From Thalassospiraceae bacterium LMO-JJ14 (GTDB lineage: Bacteria > Pseudomonadota > Alphaproteobacteria > Rhodospirillales > Casp-alpha2), in the NCBI GenBank assembly GCA_021555105.2, contig CP134604.1:1860001-1924000 (forward strand): a DNA stretch of 64,000 bases. The letters run 5' to 3'. The translations under genes were made by a program, and so were the position numbers. The notes beneath the pieces were generated by a model. It saw only the letters and a program-made list of their open reading frames with translations, ran no database searches and was not told where the DNA came from. Positions 1 through 8,563 of this stretch are shown here, in pieces. The first letter of the stretch is position 1. Each line of letters starts with the position of its first letter.

Positions 1-66
1 AAAACTCGCGAATAACTCAGTTGACTTTTGAAATCGAGTCTTGGAACCCATCCCATTCCGCCAATC

Positions 67-98
67 AAAAGGGCGCGCCCTTGCGGACACGCCCTTTG
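67..98 (-). terminator. Probable intrinsic terminator after rplI
   Basis: On the minus strand AAAGGGCG pairs with CGCCCTTT across a 14-nt loop, and the stem runs into a short T run (CCCTTTTGATT). It lies about 25 bases beyond the rplI stop and would end the rpsF-rpsR-DUF2232-rplI transcript. The U-tract is short, so termination may be partial. Nothing recognisable lies between it and the window edge. Confidence 0.55.
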
Positions 99-122
99 TC
101 ATTCTCAAGTCTGCCTGAAGCG

Positions 123-839
123 TTATTCGGGCTTTTCTTCTTCAGCGGCTTCCTGCACGGGGTGCACAGCTTCGACCACCGGCTCGTTTGCGGCGGCGGC
201 TTCAGCTTCGGCCGTGGCTTCGGCTTCGGCGACAGCTTCTTCGGCAGCGCCTTCCTCGAACACCGCATCGGCCTGTTCGGCAACCGCAACCGCGGCTTCG
301 GCGGCAGCTTCAGCTTCCGCTTCGATTTCGGCCTGTTCTTGCTGTGCCAGTGAAAGAACGGCGGCGCCGGTCGTTTCCTGGGTTTCCGCTTCTTCCAGCG
401 AGCGGGCGATGTTGGCGATTACACTAATGATCACTTCGCCATGAAGCTGGACGCGAACCTCATGCATGCCGATGGTCTTGATCGGCTTGTCGAGGATCAC
501 CTGACCACGGCGGATCGTGGTACCGGCCGCCGTGACGGCATCGGCGATATCGCGCCCGGTGACCGAGCCGTAAAGCTGACCGGCATCACCGGCCTGGCGG
601 ATCAGAACGACTTTCAAGTCGCCCATCTTCGCCGCGACGGCTTCGGCTTCTGATTTTCTTTTCAGGTTGTCGGCTTCGAGCTGCGCGCGTTGCGCTTCAA
701 AGTGCGACTTGTTCTGATCGGTTGCCCGAAGGGCTTTACCTTGGGGGAGCAGAAAATTACGGGCAAAGCCGGGCTTAACGGAAACGATGTCGCCCATTTG
801 ACCGAGTTTTTCGATACGCTCCAACAGAATGACTTCCAT
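123..839 (-). CDS. rplI: 50S ribosomal protein L9 with long acidic tail
   Basis: L9 binds 23S rRNA at the base of the L1 stalk and helps maintain reading frame. The N-terminal domain is clear ([13 protein letters not shown], then [13 protein letters not shown]), followed by the connecting helix and a C-terminal RNA-binding domain ending near residue 150. At 238 residues it is far longer than the usual 150 or so. The extra 85-90 residues are almost entirely Ala and Glu, an acidic low-complexity tail that is odd on a ribosomal protein. The ATG shares its A with the TAA of the upstream DUF2232 gene (TAATG), so translation is probably coupled. Last gene of the S6 operon. Confidence 0.97.
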   Translation of the reverse strand: MEVILLERIEKLGQMGDIVSVKPGFARNFLLPQGKALRATDQNKSHFEAQRAQLEADNLKRKSEAEAVAAKMGDLKVVLIRQAGDAGQLYGSVTGRDIADAVTAAGTTIRRGQVILDKPIKTIGMHEVRVQLHGEVIISVIANIARSLEEAETQETTGAAVLSLAQQEQAEIEAEAEAAAEAAVAVAEQADAVFEEGAAEEAVAEAEATAEAEAAAANEPVVEAVHPVQEAAEEEKPE

Positions 840-1783
840 TATTCACTCTCCTGGTCATTGACCGGCTGCATCCTGTTGCGCAGTCCGATCCATTGTTCCA
901 AAACACCAGCGCCGGCGACCAGAAACGCGGTCCATCCGAGCACCATGAGAAGTACGTAAAACGCGACAAGCATCAACATGCCGTTTGAAACCCTGCGCGC
1001 GAAGGTATGCACGACGGCAAGCCCCAGCAGGAAAAACGGCACCAGTGCCACGATCACAAGATTCCGCCCGAGATAGCTCCCGTCTCCGGGAACCACGAGG
1101 GCGATAACGCCTGCGCCGACCAACAGCCACGAGCACCAGTCCGGCAGCGTGATATCGGCATAGGAAATTTTCGGCCGCAGATTGCGCCCCGATTTCACCA
1201 ATGCAGCCTGTCCGGCAGCCGCATTTACCAGATGCATGACGACCCAGCTTGCGACCGCCATACCGGGGAAGAAAGGCGCCAGATTGCCGGCCAGATTTGC
1301 ACGGACATCGGCGGGAATATCGGACCCCATCCGTTCCAGTGCGCTGCCGATCAACCCCGCGACGATTTCCTGTAGCGGTCCCGCACCCTCGTCCATGATT
1401 GCCATCATGGCAAAAAACACGAGAGCCGTGGCACCGATAACGGTCAGGGTGCCGATCAGATTTCCGGCTGGATACCAGATCGGGTTCCCGTTGGTGTCGG
1501 GCTGAGTACGCAATGCCAACTGGCAAAGCACGATTGCCGGTACGGCATAGGCGAATGCGAACGGAATGGCGGTATATGCATTGCCGATCAGTCCGGCGGT
1601 AAACACCGCCGTCAGACCGGCGGTAATCGCCCCCTTCGTTCCGATCCCGAATCCTGCCAGATATAGCGGCAGGGGGGCCAGATAGAATAACGGCATTGCC
1701 AGAATCGAGCCGAACACGATGGAGAACACCGCGATCGCGCTGCAAATTCCGGCGCTGAGCGCCATGATGGGGGTGAAGGGCAT
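839..1783 (-). CDS. DUF2232 multi-pass membrane protein in the S6/L9 operon
   Basis: A 314-residue, very hydrophobic protein with about eight predicted membrane segments and no catalytic motif I recognise. It matches the DUF2232 (YybS-like) membrane proteins often found between rpsR and rplI in alphaproteobacteria and Firmicutes. Its function is unknown. It resembles ECF-transporter S components in general shape, but that is only an impression. It sits 38 bases after rpsR and overlaps rplI by one base. Start is the ATG at 1783; the Shine-Dalgarno is weak (GCGGACAG), and an internal ATG at 1765 is a less likely alternative. Confidence 0.8.
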   Translation of the reverse strand: MPFTPIMALSAGICSAIAVFSIVFGSILAMPLFYLAPLPLYLAGFGIGTKGAITAGLTAVFTAGLIGNAYTAIPFAFAYAVPAIVLCQLALRTQPDTNGNPIWYPAGNLIGTLTVIGATALVFFAMMAIMDEGAGPLQEIVAGLIGSALERMGSDIPADVRANLAGNLAPFFPGMAVASWVVMHLVNAAAGQAALVKSGRNLRPKISYADITLPDWCSWLLVGAGVIALVVPGDGSYLGRNLVIVALVPFFLLGLAVVHTFARRVSNGMLMLVAFYVLLMVLGWTAFLVAGAGVLEQWIGLRNRMQPVNDQESE

Positions 1784-1821
1784 AATCAGTCTGTCCGCTT
1801 GGGCGCGTCTACGCCTACGCC

Positions 1822-2046
1822 TTACTTAAGGACGTAGGGAAGCAGACCGAGGAAGCGGGCGCGCTTGATAGCGCGGGCCAGTTCCCGTTGCTTCTTCGCA
1901 GAAACAGCCGTGATACGGCTGGGGACGATCTTGCCGCGCTCGGAAACATACCGGCCGAGCAGTTTAAGATCCTTGTAATCGATCTTCGGCGCATTCGAGC
2001 CCGAAAACGGGCAGGTTTTGCGGCGGCGGAAGAATCCACGTCTCAT
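1822..2046 (-). CDS. rpsR: 30S ribosomal protein S18
   Basis: Seventy-four residues, normal for S18, which binds with S6 to the central domain of 16S rRNA in the small-subunit platform. Diagnostic stretches are the basic N terminus (RRGFFRRRK), CPF, IDYKD and [12 protein letters not shown]. The ATG overlaps the rpsF stop by one base (TAATG), so it should be made in step with its partner S6. Confidence 0.97.
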   Translation of the reverse strand: MRRGFFRRRKTCPFSGSNAPKIDYKDLKLLGRYVSERGKIVPSRITAVSAKKQRELARAIKRARFLGLLPYVLK

Positions 2047-2489
2047 TATTCTTCTCCCTCTTTGCTGTCGCTTTTGACTTCGGGCTTGTCTTCATCAAAG
2101 CGCGACGGACGGTCACCACGGTCACCACGATCGTTGCGGTCGTTGCGGCGCGGGCGATCATCACGATCCTTGTTGCGCAGCATGGCCGAGGGGCCTTCCT
2201 CGAAGCCATCGACACGGATCGTCATGTAACGCAGCACGTCTTCGTGGATGCGCATCTGACGTTCCATTTCATGAACCGCCGGCGCCGGAGCGTCGATGTT
2301 CATGAGCACGTAATGGCCTTTGCGGTTTTTCTTGATACGGTAGGAAATAGAACGCAAACCCCAGCTTTCGGTATTGACGACATTGCCGCCATTACCCGAG
2401 ATGATTTGCGAAAAGGTTTCTGTAAGTCCCTCTGCTTGGGACGCAGAGATGTCTTGGCGTGCGATGAACACGCTTTCATAGCAGGGCAT
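2046..2489 (-). CDS. rpsF: 30S ribosomal protein S6
   Basis: S6 pairs with S18 on the small-subunit platform. The start is the ATG at 2489 ([13 protein letters not shown]), preceded by GGGAG; the reading frame is open further upstream but that part is not conserved. The ferredoxin-like fold covers roughly residues 1-100. After it comes a charged tail of Arg/Asp-rich repeats ([10 protein letters not shown]) ending in Lys/Glu, a common feature of alphaproteobacterial S6. First gene of a four-gene operon with rpsR, a DUF2232 gene and rplI; promoter at 2575-2602. Confidence 0.96.
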   Translation of the reverse strand: MPCYESVFIARQDISASQAEGLTETFSQIISGNGGNVVNTESWGLRSISYRIKKNRKGHYVLMNIDAPAPAVHEMERQMRIHEDVLRYMTIRVDGFEEGPSAMLRNKDRDDRPRRNDRNDRGDRGDRPSRFDEDKPEVKSDSKEGEE

Positions 2490-2574
2490 ATTTTTGCTCC
2501 CTTCGGCTTTTCTCAACCCGGACATCGACCGAGCATAGCCAGGACAATCCCGGCAAGGAGTGACGAAGCGGCGC

Positions 2575-2602
2575 AATATACAGAGTTTCCGGGCCACTGC
2601 AA
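2575..2602 (-). promoter_or_regulatory. Promoter of the S6 ribosomal operon
   Basis: Reading the minus strand, TTGCAG (2602-2597), a 16-base spacer and TATATT (2580-2575) form a strong housekeeping promoter. It leaves a leader of roughly 80 nt before rpsF. That leader is GC-rich with several short complementary segments, and it is where S6:S18 autoregulatory leader RNAs occur in many bacteria. I did not confirm that motif. Confidence 0.65.
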
Positions 2603-2674
2603 GGGTTTGCATGCATCCGGGCCGGGGTGAAATTTACGGTTGGGTCGGCTGGCTTAAATCGTTAATAAATAAGC

Positions 2675-3445
2675 ATGAATAAGACTGCAGATGTTACCCC
2701 CTTCGATCTGACCGGCCGCCATGCTCTGGTGAGCGGCGGCGTTCGCGGTCTGGGGTTTGAAATCGCCCGCGGACTGGCGAAAGCCGGGGCTTCGGTGGCG
2801 ATTACGGGGCGCGTCGAAGAAACCGTCTCGCAAAGTGCCCAGGCTTTGGCGGCAGAGGGTTTCGATGCCGAGGGCATCGCCCTCGACATGACGGATGACG
2901 CCGCTGTCACGGCTTGGTTCGAAGCCTATGACAGGGATATAGACATCCTCGTTAATAATGTCGGTATGCGGGACCGCCGCGGCACGCCCGATCTGCCTGC
3001 GGAAGCTTTCGCGCGGCTTTTGGACTTCGGCATTACATCCGCGTATCGCATGTCCAGGCTGGTGCAGCCCGGCATGGCAGCACGCGGCAAGGGGGCGATC
3101 ATCAATGTCGCGTCGATTGCGGGACCGCTGGCGCGGCCGGGTGATCCCGGTTACACGGCGGCAAAGGGCGGCATGGATGCGCTGACCCGTTCGCAGGCCG
3201 TCGAGTTTGCGCCGATGGGGATTCGCGTCAATGCCATTGCCCCCGGGTTCTTTGCGACGGAAGCTAATCAGGAATGGGTCAGCGACCCGGTTGTCACCGA
3301 CTACATCGAACGCCGCATTCCCATGCAACGCTGGGGGCAACCGTCGGAGGTCGCAGGGGCTGCGGTCTTTCTGGCATCGGAAGCGGCCAGCTACATCACC
3401 GGTCATACACTGACCATCGATGCCGGCCTGTCGGTCAGAATGTAA
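2675..3445 (+). CDS. SDR family oxidoreductase (gluconate 5-dehydrogenase-like)
   Basis: A classical short-chain dehydrogenase of 256 residues: cofactor motif GGVRGLG near 21-27, NNVG near 94-97, the catalytic Ser in NVASIAG, and YTAAK for the Tyr/Lys pair. GR after the second strand (TGR, 44-46) suggests NADP use. Overall it looks like the gluconate 5-dehydrogenase/3-oxoacyl-ACP reductase branch, but the substrate cannot be read from sequence. It diverges from the S6 operon and converges with the next gene with no bases between the two stop codons. Confidence 0.85.
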   Translation: MNKTADVTPFDLTGRHALVSGGVRGLGFEIARGLAKAGASVAITGRVEETVSQSAQALAAEGFDAEGIALDMTDDAAVTAWFEAYDRDIDILVNNVGMRDRRGTPDLPAEAFARLLDFGITSAYRMSRLVQPGMAARGKGAIINVASIAGPLARPGDPGYTAAKGGMDALTRSQAVEFAPMGIRVNAIAPGFFATEANQEWVSDPVVTDYIERRIPMQRWGQPSEVAGAAVFLASEAASYITGHTLTIDAGLSVRM

Positions 3446-3937
3446 TCAGGATTCGACGAAATTCACCAGATCGCGGCGGCGCAGCACGCCGATGACACGA
3501 CCGTGTTCGGCGACGCCGACCCTGTCCCATCCGTCTTTTCTGAGCGCTTGCAGGACCACATAGGGGCTATCCGTGATGCTGCACACCGGCCGGTTGCGCT
3601 GCACGGCCTCGATGATCGGATAATCCAGCGCGCGGACGCCATCGCGTTTGATCAGGGCCATCACGTCCTCGTCCACCGCAACGCCCATAAACCCGTATTC
3701 TTCATCGTAAACCGAGACCGAGCAGCCGGGGCTCGCCGCCAGCCAGTCCGCGATATAGCCGATCGTCGCCGTGGCCTCGACATCGCGCGTTTGAATATCG
3801 TGTGTCCCCAGAAAATCCCGGATCATCACCGGTGGCCAGGGGCGGACGGATACGGCGTCGTTTACGGGGCCAGCGGCCCCGTTCAGGACTTCGATGATGT
3901 CGTTTCTGACGATGTCGTCCCAGGCATTCATGTTCAT
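3446..3937 (-). CDS. CBS-domain protein
   Basis: 163 residues. The C-terminal half reads as a CBS pair; the second copy is clearest (PVCSITDSPYVVLQAL, then VGVAEHGRVIGVLRRRDLVNF). CBS pairs bind adenine nucleotides or act as regulatory modules, usually attached to an enzyme; here none is attached. The N-terminal 45 residues are not recognisable. Start ATG 3937 has GGAGG five bases upstream. Convergent and abutting with the SDR gene. The partner it regulates is unknown. Confidence 0.6.
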   Translation of the reverse strand: MNMNAWDDIVRNDIIEVLNGAAGPVNDAVSVRPWPPVMIRDFLGTHDIQTRDVEATATIGYIADWLAASPGCSVSVYDEEYGFMGVAVDEDVMALIKRDGVRALDYPIIEAVQRNRPVCSITDSPYVVLQALRKDGWDRVGVAEHGRVIGVLRRRDLVNFVES

Positions 3938-4042
3938 CTTCGCCTCCGGAGATAATTCTCAGTAGGGCGAGAAATACGCCGGCAACGTAATCGCGGTATG
4001 TCGGCAATGTAATAAAGTGTTACGCGATGCGGTGGCCCAAGC

Positions 4043-4071
4043 TTGACAGCCCTGAGACCTGCGGCCAATTT
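4043..4071 (+). promoter_or_regulatory. Candidate promoter for the fab operon
   Basis: TTGACA at 4043-4048 is a perfect -35 box. With a 17-base spacer the -10 would be CAATTT (4066-4071), which is poor. The start of fabD is about 40 bases downstream. The -35 match makes this the best candidate in the interval, but the -10 is uncertain. Confidence 0.4.
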
Positions 4072-4112
4072 GCGATGAAACCAAGAACGCACTTCCAATG
4101 GGAGGACACTTA

Positions 4113-5054
4113 ATGTCCCGAGCTTTCGTTTTTCCCGGTCAGGGGTCTCAGGCAGTCGGTATGGGCAAGGAACTTGCCGACGCGTTTCCCGCCGCCCGCG
4201 AGGTATTTCAAGAAATTGACGAGGCCCTGAAGCAGAAACTCTCGGCCCTGATGTTCGGCGGACCCGAAGACGAACTGACACTGACCGAGAATGCGCAGCC
4301 TGCCCTGATGGCGGTCAGTATGGCGGTGATGAAAGTTCTGAAATCCGAAGGCGGTATCGATCTCGTCAATGTCGCCGATTTCGTTGCCGGGCATTCGCTG
4401 GGTGAATATTCCGCTCTGGCAGCGGCCGGGTCGTTTTCGCTGGCGGATACGGCACGCCTTCTGAAGACACGCGGCCAGGCGATGCAGCAGGCGGTTCCCG
4501 TCGGCGAGGGGGCGATGGCCGCCTTGCTGGGGCTCGACCTCGAGCAGGCCCGTGACGTGGTCGCTGAGGCGGCCGGCGGCGATGTCCTGGCGACGGCGAA
4601 CGATAACGCCCCCGGGCAGGTCGTCATCAGCGGCAAGCGCGAAGCGGTCGAACGTGCCGTTGACGTGGCCAAGGAAAAGGGCGCCAAGCGCGCCATGCTT
4701 TTGCAGGTCAGCGCCCCGTTCCATTGCCCGATGATGGCGCCGGCGGCCGATGTCATGGCCGATGCGCTTGCCGAGGTGAATATCGATGCTCCGCAGGTGC
4801 CGCTGATTGCCAACGTCACGGCGGCCCCGGTCGAGGATCCGGCGGAAATCCGCCGCTTGCTGGTCGAACAGGTGACGGGCATGGTGCGCTGGCGCGAAAG
4901 CTGTATGACGATGCGCGGAAAAGACGTGGACACGCTTGTCGAAGTTGGCTCGGGCAAGGTGCTTTCCGGTCTGGCCAAGCGAATCGACAGGGAATTATCG
5001 GCATCGAATATCGGCGTACCGGCCGATATCGAGGCGTTTTTGGGTACTCTTTGA
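4113..5054 (+). CDS. fabD: Malonyl-CoA:ACP transacylase
   Basis: Transfers malonyl from CoA to acyl carrier protein in type II fatty-acid synthesis. 313 residues. GQGSQ near residues 9-13, nucleophile Ser95 in GHSLGEYSAL, and catalytic His204 in APFHCP. The start is ATG 4113 with GGAGG seven bases upstream; an in-frame ATG at 4098 lies before that site and is rejected. First gene of fabD-fabG-acpP-fabF. Confidence 0.97.
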   Translation: MSRAFVFPGQGSQAVGMGKELADAFPAAREVFQEIDEALKQKLSALMFGGPEDELTLTENAQPALMAVSMAVMKVLKSEGGIDLVNVADFVAGHSLGEYSALAAAGSFSLADTARLLKTRGQAMQQAVPVGEGAMAALLGLDLEQARDVVAEAAGGDVLATANDNAPGQVVISGKREAVERAVDVAKEKGAKRAMLLQVSAPFHCPMMAPAADVMADALAEVNIDAPQVPLIANVTAAPVEDPAEIRRLLVEQVTGMVRWRESCMTMRGKDVDTLVEVGSGKVLSGLAKRIDRELSASNIGVPADIEAFLGTL

Positions 5055-5080
5055 GGCCCTGACGAGCGAAAGGAAAACTT

Positions 5081-5818
5081 ATGTTTGATCTCACAGGCAA
5101 GCGGGCAGTGGTTACCGGGGCTTCCGGCGGCATTGGCGGCGCTATTGCCAAGGCTCTGCATACGCAAGGTGCAAGCGTCGCGCTGTCCGGTACGCGCGTT
5201 GAAGCATTGCAGGCGGTCGCCGATCAGCTGGGCGATCGCGCCTACGTGGTGCCGGCCGATCTGTCGAGCGCGGAAGGGGCGGACAAACTGATCAAGGATT
5301 CCGAAACCGCCATGGGCGGGATCGACATTCTCGTCAACAATGCCGGCCTGACCCGCGACCAGCTGGCGATGCGGATGAAGGACGAAGACTGGCAGACGGT
5401 GCTGGATGTCAACCTGACAGCGGCTTTTCGGCTTTCGCGTGCATGCCTGCGTGGCATGATGAAGGCGCGTGCGGGACGTATCATCGGCATCACCTCGGTG
5501 GTCGGTGCGACCGGCAATGCCGGGCAGACCAATTATGCAGCAAGCAAGGCCGGCATGATCGGGATGTCGAAATCGCTCGCCCAGGAAGTCGCTTCCAGGG
5601 GAATTACGGTGAACTGCGTTGCGCCGGGTTTCATCGAAACCGCGATGACGGATGTGCTGTCCGATGATATTAAAACCAAGCTTCTGGCGGGAATCCCTGC
5701 GGGACGGCTGGGGAATGTGGATGACATCGCCGCCGCCTGCGTCTATCTGGCCAGTGACGAAGCCTCTTATGTTACCGGACAGACCTTGCATGTGAACGGC
5801 GGCATGGCGATGATATAA
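5081..5818 (+). CDS. fabG: 3-oxoacyl-ACP reductase
   Basis: NADPH-dependent reductase of the elongation cycle, 245 residues as expected. It has TGASGGIG at the N terminus, NNAG, the catalytic Ser in GITSVVG and YAASK. The C-terminal TLHVNGGMAMI is typical of FabG. It sits 26 bases after fabD with AAAGGA as ribosome-binding site. The neighbours (fabD, acpP, fabF) separate it from the three other SDRs in the window. Confidence 0.96.
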   Translation: MFDLTGKRAVVTGASGGIGGAIAKALHTQGASVALSGTRVEALQAVADQLGDRAYVVPADLSSAEGADKLIKDSETAMGGIDILVNNAGLTRDQLAMRMKDEDWQTVLDVNLTAAFRLSRACLRGMMKARAGRIIGITSVVGATGNAGQTNYAASKAGMIGMSKSLAQEVASRGITVNCVAPGFIETAMTDVLSDDIKTKLLAGIPAGRLGNVDDIAAACVYLASDEASYVTGQTLHVNGGMAMI

Positions 5819-5885
5819 GGGCAATCCGCCTTATGAAGTTTTCCGTGCTAACGTTCTGGTAATGGCGAAAAGAGTGTGTTAGTTA

Positions 5886-5958
5886 CCCCCACCTTTCGGG
5901 GGATTATAGGCGGGAAACCGTTGTTTCATGAGGGCCTTCGGGCCGGGGAGCGAAGCTC
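5886..5958 (+). other. Cluster of four small hairpins in the acpP leader
   Basis: Between fabG and acpP four compact inverted repeats lie in 73 bases: CCCCC/GGGGG (5886-5902), CGG-GAAA-CCG with a GNRA loop (5911-5920), GGCC-TTCG-GGCC with a C(UUCG)G loop (5933-5944), and GAGC-GAA-GCTC (5948-5958). None is followed by a T run, so they are not classical terminators. They may stabilise the very abundant acpP mRNA or shape its leader. Confidence 0.5.
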
Positions 5959-5994
5959 TCAAGTTTAAACCGTAAAGATCGGGGAAAATCGACA

Positions 5995-6231
5995 ATGAGT
6001 GATGTTGCAGATCGCGTAAAAAAGATCGTTCTTGAGCATCTCGGCGTGGACGAGGACAAAGTCGTCGAAGGCGCCAGCTTCATCGACGATCTGGGCGCTG
6101 ACAGCCTGGATACCGTTGAATTGGTGATGGCATTCGAGGAAGAATTCGGCATCGAAATTCCGGACGATGCGGCCGAAAAAATCCTGACCATCAAGGACGC
6201 GGTCGACTTCATCGAGTCGCAGAGTAACTGA
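5995..6231 (+). CDS. acpP: Acyl carrier protein
   Basis: 78-residue acidic carrier. The phosphopantetheine attachment Ser37 lies in GADSLDTVE. Helix and loop composition is typical ([20 protein letters not shown]). It carries growing acyl chains between FabD, FabG, FabF and lipid A/phospholipid acyltransferases. It sits 176 bases after fabG behind a hairpin-rich leader, and 68 bases before fabF. Confidence 0.98.
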   Translation: MSDVADRVKKIVLEHLGVDEDKVVEGASFIDDLGADSLDTVELVMAFEEEFGIEIPDDAAEKILTIKDAVDFIESQSN

Positions 6232-6299
6232 CCTGATACACGGTCGTATCCACATCAGGTGGGTATGACCGGTTATCATTGAAACGACGGGCGCTATCT

Positions 6300-7565
6300 A
6301 TGAGACGTGTTGTCATCACCGGGATAGGTGCGGTTACGTCGCTTGGTGTTGGTGCCGAGCATAACTGGAAGAATCTTCTCGAATCCCGCTCGGGTATTCG
6401 CGGGATCGACAGGTTTGACGTTTCCGATCTGCCAGCCAAGATTGCCGGGTGCGTTCAGCCGGGCGACGGCAGCGGCGATACCTTTAATGCCGATGACTGG
6501 GTTCCGGCCAAGGACCGCCGGCGCATGGATGATTTCATCATCTATGGGTTATGCGCGGCGGAACAGGCCATTGCCGATTCCGGTTGGGAACCGAAGACCG
6601 AAGAGGACGCCTGTAATACCGGCGTACTGATCGGCTCCGGCATCGGTGGCCTGCCCGAGATTGCGCGCGGCGCCATCAAGGTCGATGCCGAGAAGAACCC
6701 GCGCCGTCTTAGCCCGTTTTTTATTCCGGCCAGCCTGATCAATCTGGTCTCGGGGCATGTTTCCATCATGCACGGCTATAAAGGTCCGAACCATGCCGTG
6801 GTCACAGCGTGCTCGACCGGGGCGCATGCCATTGGCGATGCCGCGCGGCTGATCATGTGGGAAGATGCAGATGTGATGGTTGCCGGTGGCGCCGAAGCGG
6901 CGATCTGCCGCGTCGGGATTGCCGGCTTCTGTGCCGCCCGCGCACTTTCCACAGGCTTTAACGACACCCCTGAAAAAGCATCGCGTCCGTACGACGTCGA
7001 CCGTGACGGTTTTGTCATGGGCGAAGGTGCGGGTGTGGTTGTGCTTGAGGAATACGAACACGCCAAGGCGCGCGGCGCGAAGATTTATGCCGAGGTTGTC
7101 GGTTACGGCATGTCCGGCGATGCGTATCATATTACCGCACCGGCGGAATCCGGCGATGGTGCGTTTCGTTGCATGAAGGCGGCGCTCAAGCGCGCCGGCA
7201 TGGACCCGAGCGACATCGATTATGTGAATGCACACGGCACCTCGACGCCGCTTGGCGATGAAATCGAATTGCGTGCGGTCGAACGTCTTTTCGATGGCCA
7301 TACGCAGGGCATGTCCATGTCCTCGACGAAATCGGCAATCGGACATCTGTTGGGTGCCGCCGGTGCCGTCGAGGCGATTTTCTCTATCCTGGCGATCCGT
7401 GACAACGTCGCGCCGCCGACCTTGAACCTCGACAATCCATCGGTGGACACACCGATCGATCTGGTGCCGAAGCAACCCCGTGAGCGGCCGATCCGCGCTG
7501 CGCTTTCGAATTCCTTCGGGTTCGGCGGCACGAATGCGTCGCTGATTTTCCGCGAGGTTGATTGA
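6300..7565 (+). CDS. fabF: 3-oxoacyl-ACP synthase II
   Basis: Condensing enzyme of the elongation cycle. The Cys-His-His triad is visible: Cys171 in TACSTG, His312 in AHGTSTP and His349 in KSAIGH. The start is ATG 6300 (MRRVVITG), giving 421 residues, near the family norm; a TTG seven codons upstream is not supported by conservation. The ribosome-binding site is weak. The stop overlaps the open frame of mltG by a few bases. Confidence 0.97.
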   Translation: MRRVVITGIGAVTSLGVGAEHNWKNLLESRSGIRGIDRFDVSDLPAKIAGCVQPGDGSGDTFNADDWVPAKDRRRMDDFIIYGLCAAEQAIADSGWEPKTEEDACNTGVLIGSGIGGLPEIARGAIKVDAEKNPRRLSPFFIPASLINLVSGHVSIMHGYKGPNHAVVTACSTGAHAIGDAARLIMWEDADVMVAGGAEAAICRVGIAGFCAARALSTGFNDTPEKASRPYDVDRDGFVMGEGAGVVVLEEYEHAKARGAKIYAEVVGYGMSGDAYHITAPAESGDGAFRCMKAALKRAGMDPSDIDYVNAHGTSTPLGDEIELRAVERLFDGHTQGMSMSSTKSAIGHLLGAAGAVEAIFSILAIRDNVAPPTLNLDNPSVDTPIDLVPKQPRERPIRAALSNSFGFGGTNASLIFREVD

Positions 7566-7576
7566 AGGCCGGCGGC

Positions 7577-8557
7577 ATGATGCGCCGTCTTCTTATCCTG
7601 TTTGCGATTTTGATCGTCCTTGCCGGGATGACCGGCGGGGCAGGCTTTTTGTGGCTGCAATCCGCGTATAACGCATCCACGCAAACCCAGAATGAAAAAA
7701 TCATCGTCATCGAGCGTGGCAGCTCGGTGGCGTCGATTGCCCGGCAGTTACAGAGCCTGGGGCTGATCCGCTTTGCCCGTGTCTTCCGTTTAGGTGTCCG
7801 TCTGCTTTCCGACAATAAACCGTTACAGGCCGGCGAGTACCGGATTCCGGCGCAAGCAAGCGCATCGGCGATTGCCGAAATCCTGAAATCGGGTGCCCAG
7901 GTGGTTCACAAGCTGACGATTGCCGAGGGGCTGACCAGCATTGAAATCGTCGATCTGCTGAGTGACGAGCCGTTGTTGAAAGGCGAGGTCAGGGGCATCC
8001 CCAAAGAGGGCACGCTGCTGCCGGAAACATACCACTTCCATCGCGGCGAAACGCGCGCAGAAATCATCAGGCGCATGGGCGATGCCCTCGAAGAGGTTCT
8101 GGATGAGTTCTGGGACGGACGGGCCGACGGGTTGCCGTTCGCATCCCCTGAAGAAGCGGTTATTCTGGCGTCCATCGTCGAAAAGGAAACCGCCGTCGAA
8201 GCCGAGCGCAGTCTGGTCGCCGGTGTTTTCATCAACAGACTGAAAAAAGGCATGCGCCTGCAATCCGACCCGACGGTGGTATATGGCATTACCAATGGCG
8301 CCGGTCCGCTAGGGCGGCCGTTGTCGCGCGCGGATCTGAATGCAAAAACGGCTTACAACACCTATCAGATCGGCGGCATGCCGCCGACGGCGATTGCCAA
8401 TCCGGGCCGGGCTTCGATCGCGGCTGTTCTAAACCCTGCAACAACCGATGCCCTGTATTTCGTCGCCGACGGCAGCGGTGGGCATGCTTTTGCAGCGACG
8501 TTGGAAGAACATAACCGAAATGTCCGGGCGTGGCGCAAGCTGCAACGGGCGAATTGA
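7577..8557 (+). CDS. mltG: Endolytic murein transglycosylase
   Basis: MltG (YceG family) cleaves nascent glycan strands at the inner membrane. One N-terminal membrane anchor (LLILFAILIVLAGM), a LysM-like region, then the YceG domain with catalytic Glu in SIVEKET and the conserved FINRLKKGMRLQSDPTVVYG. Start ATG 7577 (or 7580) follows GAAGG; a TTG at 7562 overlapping the fabF stop is possible but less likely. The fabF-mltG order is common in proteobacteria. Confidence 0.94.
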   Translation: MMRRLLILFAILIVLAGMTGGAGFLWLQSAYNASTQTQNEKIIVIERGSSVASIARQLQSLGLIRFARVFRLGVRLLSDNKPLQAGEYRIPAQASASAIAEILKSGAQVVHKLTIAEGLTSIEIVDLLSDEPLLKGEVRGIPKEGTLLPETYHFHRGETRAEIIRRMGDALEEVLDEFWDGRADGLPFASPEEAVILASIVEKETAVEAERSLVAGVFINRLKKGMRLQSDPTVVYGITNGAGPLGRPLSRADLNAKTAYNTYQIGGMPPTAIANPGRASIAAVLNPATTDALYFVADGSGGHAFAATLEEHNRNVRAWRKLQRAN

Positions 8558-8563
8558 CGGGCG

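Noticed and set aside
4098-4112. Upstream ATG for fabD
   Set aside because: It lies before the GGAGG that serves the ATG at 4113, and the added residues are not conserved.
4208-5824. 538-codon open frame on the minus strand
   Set aside because: Antisense to fabD and fabG, both unambiguous.
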